64,000 nucleotides of DNA from CAXTKD01 sp964244885 (GTDB taxonomy: Bacteria > Pseudomonadota > Alphaproteobacteria > Sphingomonadales > Sphingomonadaceae): NCBI GenBank assembly GCA_964244885.1, contig CAXTKD010000003.1:124001-188000 (forward strand), read 5' to 3'. The first letter of the stretch is position 1. Every line of letters starts with the position of its first letter. This document shows, piece after piece, positions 57,127 to 64,000 of this stretch. Position numbers and translations under genes: made by a program. The notes beneath the pieces were generated by a model. It had not been told where the DNA came from. It saw nothing but the letters and a program-made list of their open reading frames with translations, and ran no database searches.

Positions 57127-57594
57127 TTAATTTGCCGCAGGCGGGTCCGCGATCATAGCGGTGAAGTTGGCTTCCGCCGCCAGCTTGCCATTCACATAGG
57201 CCTTGCCCGCGAACTTGCAGACGCTGGAGCGCTTCTGGACGAACTCGACGTGCAATTCCATCAGCACGCCGGGCTCGACCGGCACCCGGAACTTCGCGCC
57301 GTCGATCGCCATGAAATAGACGAGCTTGCCCGAGTTCTCGAGCCCCAGCGACTTGATCGCGAGGACGCCGGCGGTCTGCGCCAGCGCCTCGACGATCAAG
57401 ACGCCGGGCATGATCGGCCGTCCGGGGAAGTGACCCTGGAAGAATGGCTCGTTGATCGTCACCGCCTTGATGCCCTTCGCCGACACGTCGGGCACGATGT
57501 CCTCGACGCGGTCGACGAGCAGCATCGGGTAGCGATGCGGGATCAGCCGCATCACCGCCGCGATGTCGGCGGCGCTGACGGCGGCGTCGCTCAC
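57127..57594 (-). CDS. fabZ: 3-hydroxyacyl-[ACP] dehydratase FabZ
   Basis: 155-aa hot-dog-fold dehydratase of fatty acid elongation. MRLIPHRYPMLLVDRVEDI opens the fold. The active-site segment is GHFPGRPIMPGVLIVEALAQ, with the catalytic His and Glu. The GTG start overlaps the skp-like stop (GTGA). In most Gram-negatives lpxD and lpxA flank fabZ; here neither is present. Confidence 0.96.
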   Translation of the reverse strand: MSDAAVSAADIAAVMRLIPHRYPMLLVDRVEDIVPDVSAKGIKAVTINEPFFQGHFPGRPIMPGVLIVEALAQTAGVLAIKSLGLENSGKLVYFMAIDGAKFRVPVEPGVLMELHVEFVQKRSSVCKFAGKAYVNGKLAAEANFTAMIADPPAAN

Positions 57595-58160
57595 TTGGCG
57601 ACGGGCGTCGCGGTCGAGACGCGCGGCAACGACTTGTCGAGGCGGGTGACGACCTCGCCAGTGATGTCGATCGCGGCGGTGTGCTGGAGCGTGGCCCCCT
57701 CGGCGAGGACGATCGACGCGCCGCGCTCGCGCATGATCGCGCTGATCACCGGCTGGGCGCCGTCGTTGATCTGCTTCAGCACCGACTGGCGCGACGCCTG
57801 GAAATCCTGGTCGCGCTTGGCGAGATCGGCCTCGTCGCGCTGCTTGCGGGCCTGCTCGTCCTTGACCTTGGCCTGCCACGGGGCAACGGCGGGGCCGGCG
57901 GCGGTCGGCTGGGTCTTGGCGAGCGCCTGCTCCTCGGCATTGTACTGGTTGCGGAGCTGGACGAGGCGCGCCTGGATGCCGTCGGCGCGGGTCTTGAGCT
58001 CGGCGGAGGCCAGCTTGCCGGCGGCCGAGGTGCCGAACACCCGGTCCATGTCGACGATGACGATGACCGCGGGCGGAAGCGCCTGCGCCATGGCGGCGGA
58101 CGAAAGGCCGGCGGCTGCGAATGTCGTGGCGAGCGCCACCGCCTTCACGAGAGTTTTCAT
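57591..58160 (-). CDS. OmpH/Skp-family periplasmic chaperone, copy 1
   Basis: 189 aa. A signal peptide (LVKAVALATTFAAAGLSSAA) precedes the OmpH pattern VIVIVDMDRVFGTSAAGKLA, a coiled-coil middle (QARLVQLRNQYNAEEQALAK, then VKDEQARKQRDEADLAKRDQ) and ASIVLAEGATLQHTAAIDIT. It escorts outer-membrane proteins to BamA. It is the tandem paralogue of the next gene and is coupled to fabZ. Confidence 0.92.
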   Translation of the reverse strand: MKTLVKAVALATTFAAAGLSSAAMAQALPPAVIVIVDMDRVFGTSAAGKLASAELKTRADGIQARLVQLRNQYNAEEQALAKTQPTAAGPAVAPWQAKVKDEQARKQRDEADLAKRDQDFQASRQSVLKQINDGAQPVISAIMRERGASIVLAEGATLQHTAAIDITGEVVTRLDKSLPRVSTATPVAK

Positions 58161-58196
58161 TTTCTGTCCTTTGAGATGATTGGAGCCGCGCGCCGC

Positions 58197-58757
58197 TTAC
58201 TTGCCGGCGGGAGGGTTGGCGTTGACCGAAGGGAGCGCCTTGTCGAGACGGGCGATGACTTCGGCGGTGATGTCGGTCGCGGGAGCGAAGTCCATCGCGG
58301 CGTCGCGCGACAGCACGATCTGCGCGCCGCGCGCGGCGCGGAGCGACTGGACGATCGGCAGGACCGCGTCATAGATCTGCTTCTTGACGGTGTCCTGGCT
58401 GCGCTGGAGATCGGTGCGGCGGCCGTTGATCTCGTTCTGCGCGGTGGACTGGCGGGCCTGGAGGTCCTTGACCTTGGCGTCGAACGCCGCGGGCGCCATC
58501 GCGTTGGTCTGGCGTACCTTCAGGAGCGCGGCTTCCTCCGCCCGGAACTGGTCGCTGAGCGTCTTCACCCGCGCCTGGACGGCATTGAGCTTGGCCTGGA
58601 GCTGCGTCTGGCCGCTGCGGCCGGCCAGCGAACTCGTCCCGATACGGTCCATATCGATGACGAGCACCGGGCTCGCGGCCTGCGCCAGCGCCGCCGTCGG
58701 GATCGCCGCCATCGTGGCGAGGGTCGCGGCGACAGCCGCCTTGAGCGTGGTCTTCAT
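58197..58757 (-). CDS. OmpH/Skp-family periplasmic chaperone, copy 2
   Basis: 186 aa. A signal peptide (AAVAATLATMAAIPTAALAQ) precedes PVLVIDMDRIGTSSLAGRSG, a coiled coil and GAQIVLSRDAAMDFAPATDI. It is homologous to copy 1 over its whole length (shared VIDMDR, RLDKALPSVN/RLDKSLPRVS). The ATG shares one base with the bamA stop (TGATG), so it is coupled to bamA and is the more direct Skp counterpart. Confidence 0.92.
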   Translation of the reverse strand: MKTTLKAAVAATLATMAAIPTAALAQAASPVLVIDMDRIGTSSLAGRSGQTQLQAKLNAVQARVKTLSDQFRAEEAALLKVRQTNAMAPAAFDAKVKDLQARQSTAQNEINGRRTDLQRSQDTVKKQIYDAVLPIVQSLRAARGAQIVLSRDAAMDFAPATDITAEVIARLDKALPSVNANPPAGK

Positions 58758-61276
58758 CAGAACTGAGTCCCTACGTTGAACTGGAATATCTTGGTCGAAT
58801 CGCCTTCGACCTTCTTCAGCGCCTTGGCGACATCGATGCGGAACGGCCCGAACGGCGAGTTCCAGTTGACGCCGACGCCGACCGAGATGCGCGGGGTCGG
58901 CGTGTCGCCGAAGTTCTCATCGCGCAAGATGGTGGTCACGCCGCCACTCGTGCTCGGCGTGTCGGTAAATTTCGGCCGCTGGGGGCCGGTGTCCCACAGG
59001 CTGCCGATATCGGCGAAGATCGACGGCCGCAGCCCGAGCTCCTTGCCGCTCGACCCTAGCGGAATCTCGAGCTCGATGTGGCCGAGGTAATAAGCGTTGC
59101 CGCCGAGCGCGGTGTCGAGCCCGTCCTTGAGCGCGACGGTCGGCAGACCCGTGACAGGATCGAGCGCGCGCTGGATCGAGCGCGGGCCGACGCCGCGGAT
59201 GCCGAAACCGCGGAGGCGCGGCTCGCCGAGGAAGAAGCGATCGGTCAGGCGGATCTTGTCGCCGTTCCAGCCGAAGATGTAGCCGCCCTCGATCGATGTG
59301 CTGAAGATGAATCCGCTGCGGCCGAGACCCCAATATTTGGCGGCGTTGGCGTTGGTGGAGACATAGTGCTCGCCGCCGCCGACGCCCGCGAGATCCTGGC
59401 TCAGCACGAAGCGCTGGCCACTGGTCGGATGGACGCGGTTGTTGGTGTTGTCGAAGGCGAGGCTGTAGCCGACCACCGATTTCGTATAATTGCCGAAGGA
59501 CTCGCAGATGTAGATGCCGGCGTTGCAGTTGGCGCGCGACTTGTCGCCGATACCGTCGCCGTCGACGTCGTTGAAATAGACATCCGACAGGCCGACGTGC
59601 TCCTGCGACAGGCCGTAGCGCAGGCTCGACGCCCAATATTCGGTGATCGGGAAGGTCGTGCGGATCTGGAAGCCGGTCGACGTCTGGTTGTAAACGGTCT
59701 GGCGATCGTTGTCGCTGCCGAAGCCGAACGACTTGTAGTCGCGGCGGAAGATGTCGCCGCCGAGCGCCAGGTTGCGGCCGAACAGATAGGGCTCGGTGAA
59801 GCCCAGCTCGACCGAACGCGAATAGGTGGAGTAATTGACCGAGGCGCGGACCTGCTGCCCCATGCCGCGGAAGTTGCGTTGCTCGATCGACAGGTTGACG
59901 ATGAACTTCTCGAGGCTCGAGAAGCCCGCCGAGACCTGGAGCTGGCCGGTCGCCTTCTCCTCGACGTTGACGCTGAGAGCGACCTTGTCCGGGCTCGACC
60001 CGGGCTTCTGATCGACTTCCAGCTTTTCCTGGAAATAGCCGAGCGACTGGATGCGGTCGCGCGAGCGCTTGACCTTGACGCCGTTGAACGCGTCGCCCTC
60101 CGCCAGGCGGAACTCGCGGCGGATGACCTTGTCCTTGGTCAGGACGTTGCCGTTGATGTCGATCCGCTCGACATAGACGCGCGGCGCCTCGGCGATCTGG
60201 AAGGTGATCTTCATCTCGCGGGTGTCTTTGTCGCGGACGAATTGCGGGCGCACGTCGGCGAAGGCGTAGCCGAACAGGCCGGCGGTCTCGGTCAGGCTGT
60301 CGACCGTGTCCTCGATGCGCTTGGCGTTATACCACTCGCCCTTCTTGACCGGGATGAGCTTGCTGAACACCTCGGGCTTCAGGTCGCGGATCTGGCTTTC
60401 GAGCTTGATGTCGCCGAACTTGTAGCGCTGGCCCTCGTCGACGACGTAGGTGATGACGAAGTCGCGGCGGTCGGGCGTCAGCTCGGCGACCGCCGAGGCG
60501 ACGCGGAAGTCGGCATATCCCTGCGTCAGGTAGAACTGCCGCATCTTCTGCTGGTCGTAGGCCATGCGGTCGGGATCGTAGGTGTCGTTGCCCGAGAAGA
60601 AGCGGAACCAGCGCGCCTGCTTGGTCGCCATCTCGTCGCGCAGGTCGTCGTCGGAGAAATGCTTGTTGCCGATGATGTTGATCTGGCGGACCTTGGACTT
60701 GTCCCCCTCATGGATCTCGTAGACGAGATCGACGCGGTTCTGGTCGAGCTGGACGATCTTCGGTTCGACCGAGGCGGCGAAGCGGCCCTGGCGGCGATAA
60801 AGCTCGTTGATGCGCGCGACATCGGCGCGGGCCTTGGAGCGCGTGAAGATCTGGCGCGGCGCGAGCTTGATCTCGGGCCGGATCTTCTCGTCCTTGAGGC
60901 GCTTGTTGCCCTCCAGCACGATGCGGTTGATCACCGGGTTCTCGCGAACCTCGACGGTCAGCGCGCCGGCGTCGTCACGGATTCGGACATCGGCGAACAG
61001 CTCGGTCGCGTAGAGCGCCTTCAGCGCGCGGTCGAGACGGGTGCGGTCGTAGGTGTCGCCGGGCTTCAGGTCGACGTAGGATCGCACCGTGTCGGGCTCC
61101 AGCCGTTCGGCGCCGCGCACCGAGATCGAGCGGACGGTGCCCGTGCCGGTGGTCTCGGTCGTCGGCGCGGCCACCGCCGGGACGGCGGGAGCCGCCGTCT
61201 GGGCGTCGGCCGGCGCCAGCGCCGAGCCGGCGCCAAGCACCGTGCCGGCCAGCAGCAGCGCCGTGAAACGGCGCAT
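58757..61276 (-). CDS. bamA: Outer membrane protein assembly factor BamA
   Basis: 839 aa from the ATG at 61276 (RRFTALLLAGTVLGAGSALA signal). Five POTRA domains (from about residue 45 to 440, for example GAERLEPDTVRSYVDLKPGD, then VIRREFRLAEGDAFNGVKVK) are followed by a C-terminal 16-strand barrel with FFLGEPRLRGFGIRGVGPRS, which holds the conserved VRGF/IRG motif, and a final aromatic FNVGTQF. It is essential for beta-barrel insertion. It is in the order rseP-bamA-skp. Confidence 0.97.
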   Translation of the reverse strand: MRRFTALLLAGTVLGAGSALAPADAQTAAPAVPAVAAPTTETTGTGTVRSISVRGAERLEPDTVRSYVDLKPGDTYDRTRLDRALKALYATELFADVRIRDDAGALTVEVRENPVINRIVLEGNKRLKDEKIRPEIKLAPRQIFTRSKARADVARINELYRRQGRFAASVEPKIVQLDQNRVDLVYEIHEGDKSKVRQINIIGNKHFSDDDLRDEMATKQARWFRFFSGNDTYDPDRMAYDQQKMRQFYLTQGYADFRVASAVAELTPDRRDFVITYVVDEGQRYKFGDIKLESQIRDLKPEVFSKLIPVKKGEWYNAKRIEDTVDSLTETAGLFGYAFADVRPQFVRDKDTREMKITFQIAEAPRVYVERIDINGNVLTKDKVIRREFRLAEGDAFNGVKVKRSRDRIQSLGYFQEKLEVDQKPGSSPDKVALSVNVEEKATGQLQVSAGFSSLEKFIVNLSIEQRNFRGMGQQVRASVNYSTYSRSVELGFTEPYLFGRNLALGGDIFRRDYKSFGFGSDNDRQTVYNQTSTGFQIRTTFPITEYWASSLRYGLSQEHVGLSDVYFNDVDGDGIGDKSRANCNAGIYICESFGNYTKSVVGYSLAFDNTNNRVHPTSGQRFVLSQDLAGVGGGEHYVSTNANAAKYWGLGRSGFIFSTSIEGGYIFGWNGDKIRLTDRFFLGEPRLRGFGIRGVGPRSIQRALDPVTGLPTVALKDGLDTALGGNAYYLGHIELEIPLGSSGKELGLRPSIFADIGSLWDTGPQRPKFTDTPSTSGGVTTILRDENFGDTPTPRISVGVGVNWNSPFGPFRIDVAKALKKVEGDSTKIFQFNVGTQF

Positions 61277-61372
61277 GCGCCTTCCGCCCAATCCAATGCC
61301 GTCGCCCACGCCTAGATTACCCCGCAAGATTGAAAGTCCGGTGGCCCGTCGGCGTCTCGCCCGAGGACCGGC

Positions 61373-62515
61373 CTACCCGAGAAGCCCCGCCAGATGCTCC
61401 CACACGCCAAACGATGCAAGATCGTTCCAAGTGAGGAAAAGCATCAACGAGACCAGCAGCGCGAAACCCGACATGAATGCCCATTCCTGGACTTTCGGAG
61501 CCAATGGCCGCCGTCTCACGCCCTCGACCGCGTAGAGGAAGAGATGGCCGCCGTCCAGCATCGGCACTGGCAGGAGGTTAATGAACCCGAGGTTAATCGA
61601 GATCAAAGCCATGAACTGCACGAGGCTCGGCCAGCCCATCGACGCCTGCTGGCCGGAGAATTGCGCGATCTTGAGCGGCCCGCCCAATTCCTTCACCGAA
61701 CGGCGCCCGGTGATCACCTGGACCAGCGTGTCGGCCATCGTGCGGGTCATCAGCAGCGTGTCGGCAGTCGCGGTGGTGAGGATGCGGAGCCCCCTCACCT
61801 GCTCGATCGCCGGCTGCCCGCCACGAACGCCGAGCAGCCCGCGTTCGAAACGGTTGCCGAAGCGGTCCTTCTGCGCGTCGACGCGCGGCGTGACGATGCC
61901 GCGCATCAGCTTGCCGCCGCGGTCGATCACAGCCTCGATCGGCATGCCGGCGTGGATGGCGGTGACCTGGACGAGGTCCTCGAACCGCTCGATCGTCCGC
62001 CCGTCGAGCGACACGAAGCGGTCGCCGGGCTTCAGGCCCGCCGCCTCGGCGGCGCTGCCCTTGTCGATGCCGGCGATGACAGGCGGCGTGAACATATGGC
62101 CGTAAAAGGCGATGAACGCCGCGAAAATCAGGATCGCGAAGAGGAAGTTGGTGATCGGCCCGGCGGCGACCACGATGAAGCGCTGCCAGACCGGGCGGAA
62201 GGCGAAGATGTGCTTGCGCTCTTCGGGAGGCATCGCGAGCACCGCGGGATCGGGCTGGCTCGATGCGTTCATGTCGCCGGCGAACTTGACGTAGCCGCCG
62301 AGCGGCAGGAGCGACAGCTTCCAGCGGGTGCCGCGCTTGTCGGTCCAGCCGAACAGCTCCTTGCCGAAGCCGATCGAGAAGCTTTCCGCCTTGATGCCGA
62401 ACACGCGGCCCGCCGCGTAATGGCCCATCTCGTGGATGAACACGAGCACGCCGATAACGACGGCGAAGATCGCGAGGGTGTAGAGCATCCCAGGCTGCGG
62501 CAACGCGAATTCCAT
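61373..62515 (-). CDS. rseP: Site-2 intramembrane zinc metalloprotease RseP
   Basis: 380 aa. Zinc motif HEMGH (FIHEMGHYAAGRVFG), a PDZ domain (KGSAAEAAGLKPGDRFVSLD) and the C-terminal NLLPVPMLDGGHL, with the third ligand Asp. The ATG at 62515 shares one base with the dxr stop (TGATG). It cleaves anti-sigma factors or signal peptides in the membrane during envelope stress. Confidence 0.95.
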   Translation of the reverse strand: MEFALPQPGMLYTLAIFAVVIGVLVFIHEMGHYAAGRVFGIKAESFSIGFGKELFGWTDKRGTRWKLSLLPLGGYVKFAGDMNASSQPDPAVLAMPPEERKHIFAFRPVWQRFIVVAAGPITNFLFAILIFAAFIAFYGHMFTPPVIAGIDKGSAAEAAGLKPGDRFVSLDGRTIERFEDLVQVTAIHAGMPIEAVIDRGGKLMRGIVTPRVDAQKDRFGNRFERGLLGVRGGQPAIEQVRGLRILTTATADTLLMTRTMADTLVQVITGRRSVKELGGPLKIAQFSGQQASMGWPSLVQFMALISINLGFINLLPVPMLDGGHLFLYAVEGVRRRPLAPKVQEWAFMSGFALLVSLMLFLTWNDLASFGVWEHLAGLLG

Positions 62516-63678
62516 CAATGCATCCTGACCCGGACGAACGCGGCGGCGCGGCCCCTCGCCGCGGCGTCGACCGCCCTTACCTCATCCAGACTCGATGTGG
62601 GAGCGGCGTCCATGACGCTCAAGGTTTCGCCGACGATTGCGGCGATATCGAGGAAACCAATGCGGCGCTCCAGGAACGCGGCGACCGCGACCTCGTTCGC
62701 GGCGTTGAGCACGGCCGGCGCGGCCCCGCCCTCACGAAGCGCCGCCCAGGCGAGGTTGAGCGCGGGAAAGCGCGTCGGGTCGGGCGCCTCGAAGTCGAGG
62801 CGGGCGATCTCGGCGAGGTTGAGCCTGCGGCATGGCGTCGCGAGACGGCCGGGCCAGGCGAGCGCATAGGAGATCGGTGTGCGCATGTCGGGTGTGCCGA
62901 GCTGCGCCAGCACCGAGCCGTCGATATATTCGACGAGGCTGTGGACCACCGACTGCGGGTGGACGAGCACGTCGAGCTGCTCGACCGCGACCGGGAACAG
63001 ATGGAACGCCTCGATCAGCTCGAGGCCCTTGTTCATCAAGGTCGCGCTGTCGACCGAGATCTTGGCGCCCATCGACCAGATCGGGTGCGCCACCGCCTGC
63101 TCGGGCGTAACGCCGCGCATCGCCTCGAACGGCAGCGTGCGGAACGGCCCGCCGCTGGCGGTCAGGATGACCCTGGCGACGCGCTCCGGATGGTCGAAGT
63201 CGAAGACCTGGTAGATCGCGTTGTGCTCGGAATCGACAGGCAGCAGCTTCGACCCGCTCTTGAGCGCCGCGCGGGTCACGAGGTCGCCTGCGCAGACGAG
63301 CGTCTCCTTGTTGGCGAGAGCCACGGTGGCTCCCCGCTGGACGGCGCGGAGCGTCGGCTCGAGCCCCGCCGCGCCGACGATCGCCGCCATCACCCAGTCG
63401 GCCGGGCGGTCGGCGGCCTCGGCGAGGGCGTTGGCGCCGGCGGCGGCTTCGATGCCGGTTCCGGCGAGCGCGTCCTTTAGCTCGGCATAGGCGCCCTCGT
63501 CGGCGACGACGGCGATCTGCGGGCGGACCCGCCTCGCCTGCGCGGCGAGGCCCGCGACGTCGGAATTGGCGGTCAGCGCGTTGATCGCCCAGCGTTCCGG
63601 CTCGCGCTCGACAAGGTCGAGAGTCGAGCGGCCGACCGAGCCGGTCGAGCCGAGGACGGTGACCGAGCGCGGGCTCAA
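62515..63678 (-). CDS. dxr: 1-deoxy-D-xylulose 5-phosphate reductoisomerase
   Basis: 387 aa, second step of the MEP isoprenoid pathway; it makes MEP from DXP with NADPH. The NADPH loop is VTVLGSTGSVGRSTLDLVE. Further motifs are ALANKETLVCAGDLV, LLPVDSEHNAIYQV, LTASGGPFRT and IWSMGAKISVDSATLMNKGL, with metal- and substrate-binding residues. The TTG start at 63678 overlaps the cdsA stop (TTGA). It is coupled to rseP. The product supports ubiquinone made by the polyprenyl synthase elsewhere in the window. Confidence 0.95.
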   Translation of the reverse strand: MSPRSVTVLGSTGSVGRSTLDLVEREPERWAINALTANSDVAGLAAQARRVRPQIAVVADEGAYAELKDALAGTGIEAAAGANALAEAADRPADWVMAAIVGAAGLEPTLRAVQRGATVALANKETLVCAGDLVTRAALKSGSKLLPVDSEHNAIYQVFDFDHPERVARVILTASGGPFRTLPFEAMRGVTPEQAVAHPIWSMGAKISVDSATLMNKGLELIEAFHLFPVAVEQLDVLVHPQSVVHSLVEYIDGSVLAQLGTPDMRTPISYALAWPGRLATPCRRLNLAEIARLDFEAPDPTRFPALNLAWAALREGGAAPAVLNAANEVAVAAFLERRIGFLDIAAIVGETLSVMDAAPTSSLDEVRAVDAAARGRAAAFVRVRMH

Positions 63679-64000
63679 AACAGCCAGGCCAGCGCGAGCG
63701 CGGCGGCGATGGCGACGGGGATAAGGCCGTCGACTCGGTCCATGATGCCGCCGTGGCCGGGCAGCAGCGTCCCCGAATCCTTCACGCCGACGCGGCGCTT
63801 CAGCCAGGATTCGAAGAGATCGCCGACCTGCGACAGGATCGCCGCCGACGCACCGAGCGCCGCGAAGATCGTCAGCCACAAGGCGGGATGCCAGTCCTGG
63901 ACATAGGCGACGACGGCGCTGGCGATGGCGGCGGCGATCATGCCGCCGATCAGGCCCGACCAGGTCTTCTTCGGGCTGATGCGCGGCGCCAGCTTCGGCC
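63675..64000 (-). CDS. cdsA: Phosphatidate cytidylyltransferase (C-terminal part, runs off the window)
   Basis: About 108 residues are visible. The CDP-diglyceride synthase signature is seen in PKLAPRISPKKTWSGLIGGM and SQVGDLFESWLKRRVGVKDS, then LLPGHGGIMDRVDGL, which holds the catalytic Asp residues. Membrane segments follow (IPVAIAAALALAWLF). It makes CDP-diacylglycerol for phospholipid synthesis. It ends inside the dxr start (TTGA overlap). The N-terminus lies outside the window. Confidence 0.95.
   Translation of the reverse strand, partial: PKLAPRISPKKTWSGLIGGMIAAAIASAVVAYVQDWHPALWLTIFAALGASAAILSQVGDLFESWLKRRVGVKDSGTLLPGHGGIMDRVDGLIPVAIAAALALAWLF

Noticed and set aside
59078..61315. Long + strand open frame (745 codons) opposite bamA
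   Set aside because: It is the antisense of bamA in high-GC DNA; the peptide is Ala/Asp/Leu/Val-rich without any motif, while bamA has full domain support.

Overview
The window looks like chromosomal DNA of a high-GC alphaproteobacterium, most likely a sphingomonad (Sphingomonadales). The evidence is the alphaproteobacterial SOS box (GTTC-N7-GTTC) at uvrA, an ETC complex I (NDUFS4-like) subunit gene, a MucR regulator of the sphingomonad type, and the dxr-rseP-bamA-skp-fabZ cluster with no lpxD or lpxA, which fits organisms that replace lipid A with glycosphingolipids. Species cannot be assigned from the sequence alone.

Left core (1-17386): partial uvrA; two toxin-antitoxin pairs (hicAB, vapBC); an ArsR-SRPBCC fusion; a BlaI/BlaR1-like regulator and metalloprotease pair; a CAP protein; an ATP-dependent DNA ligase; an extensin-like protein; manA; a NUDIX hydrolase; tRNA-Ala(CGC); chorismate mutase; a polyprenyl diphosphate synthase; a GIY-YIG protein; the helicase hrpB; an ETC complex I subunit; and tRNA-Arg(TCT).

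Island (about 17387-43420): an integrative, mobilizable element inserted at the 3' end of tRNA-Arg(TCT) by a large serine recombinase whose reading frame runs antisense through the tRNA. It carries a coupling-protein operon (TraG/VirD4 ATPase plus a membrane partner), a MobC-relaxase pair, ArdC antirestriction, MucR, brnTA, a small resolvase with a decayed duplicate and two paralogous secreted proteins, and many small unknown genes. Its largest gene encodes a protein of about 2000 residues: an N-terminal nuclease-like domain, a STAND-type NTPase and a long C-terminal part. This resembles Avs antiviral proteins and is the best candidate for a new defence system here. No T4SS channel genes are present, so transfer would need a helper.

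Right core (43421-64000): an aspartic protease, an MBL hydrolase, tatD, metG, holB, tmk, dacA, rlpA and mltB (nucleotide, tRNA and cell-wall functions in one minus-strand run); tRNA-Ser(TGA); a large lipoprotein; a GH47 mannosidase; a hemerythrin protein; rpmE; and the envelope cluster fabZ-skp-skp-bamA-rseP-dxr-cdsA(partial).

The core is peppered with nine copies of a short palindromic repeat (hairpin halves such as GTCCT-loop-AGGAC and GTGGT-loop-ACCAC). Three lie in frame inside coding genes (uvrA, the BlaR1-like gene, hrpB). A second, C-rich inverted-repeat family occupies gaps in the left core. I saw neither family in the 26-kb island. No rRNA, CRISPR array or prophage was seen.
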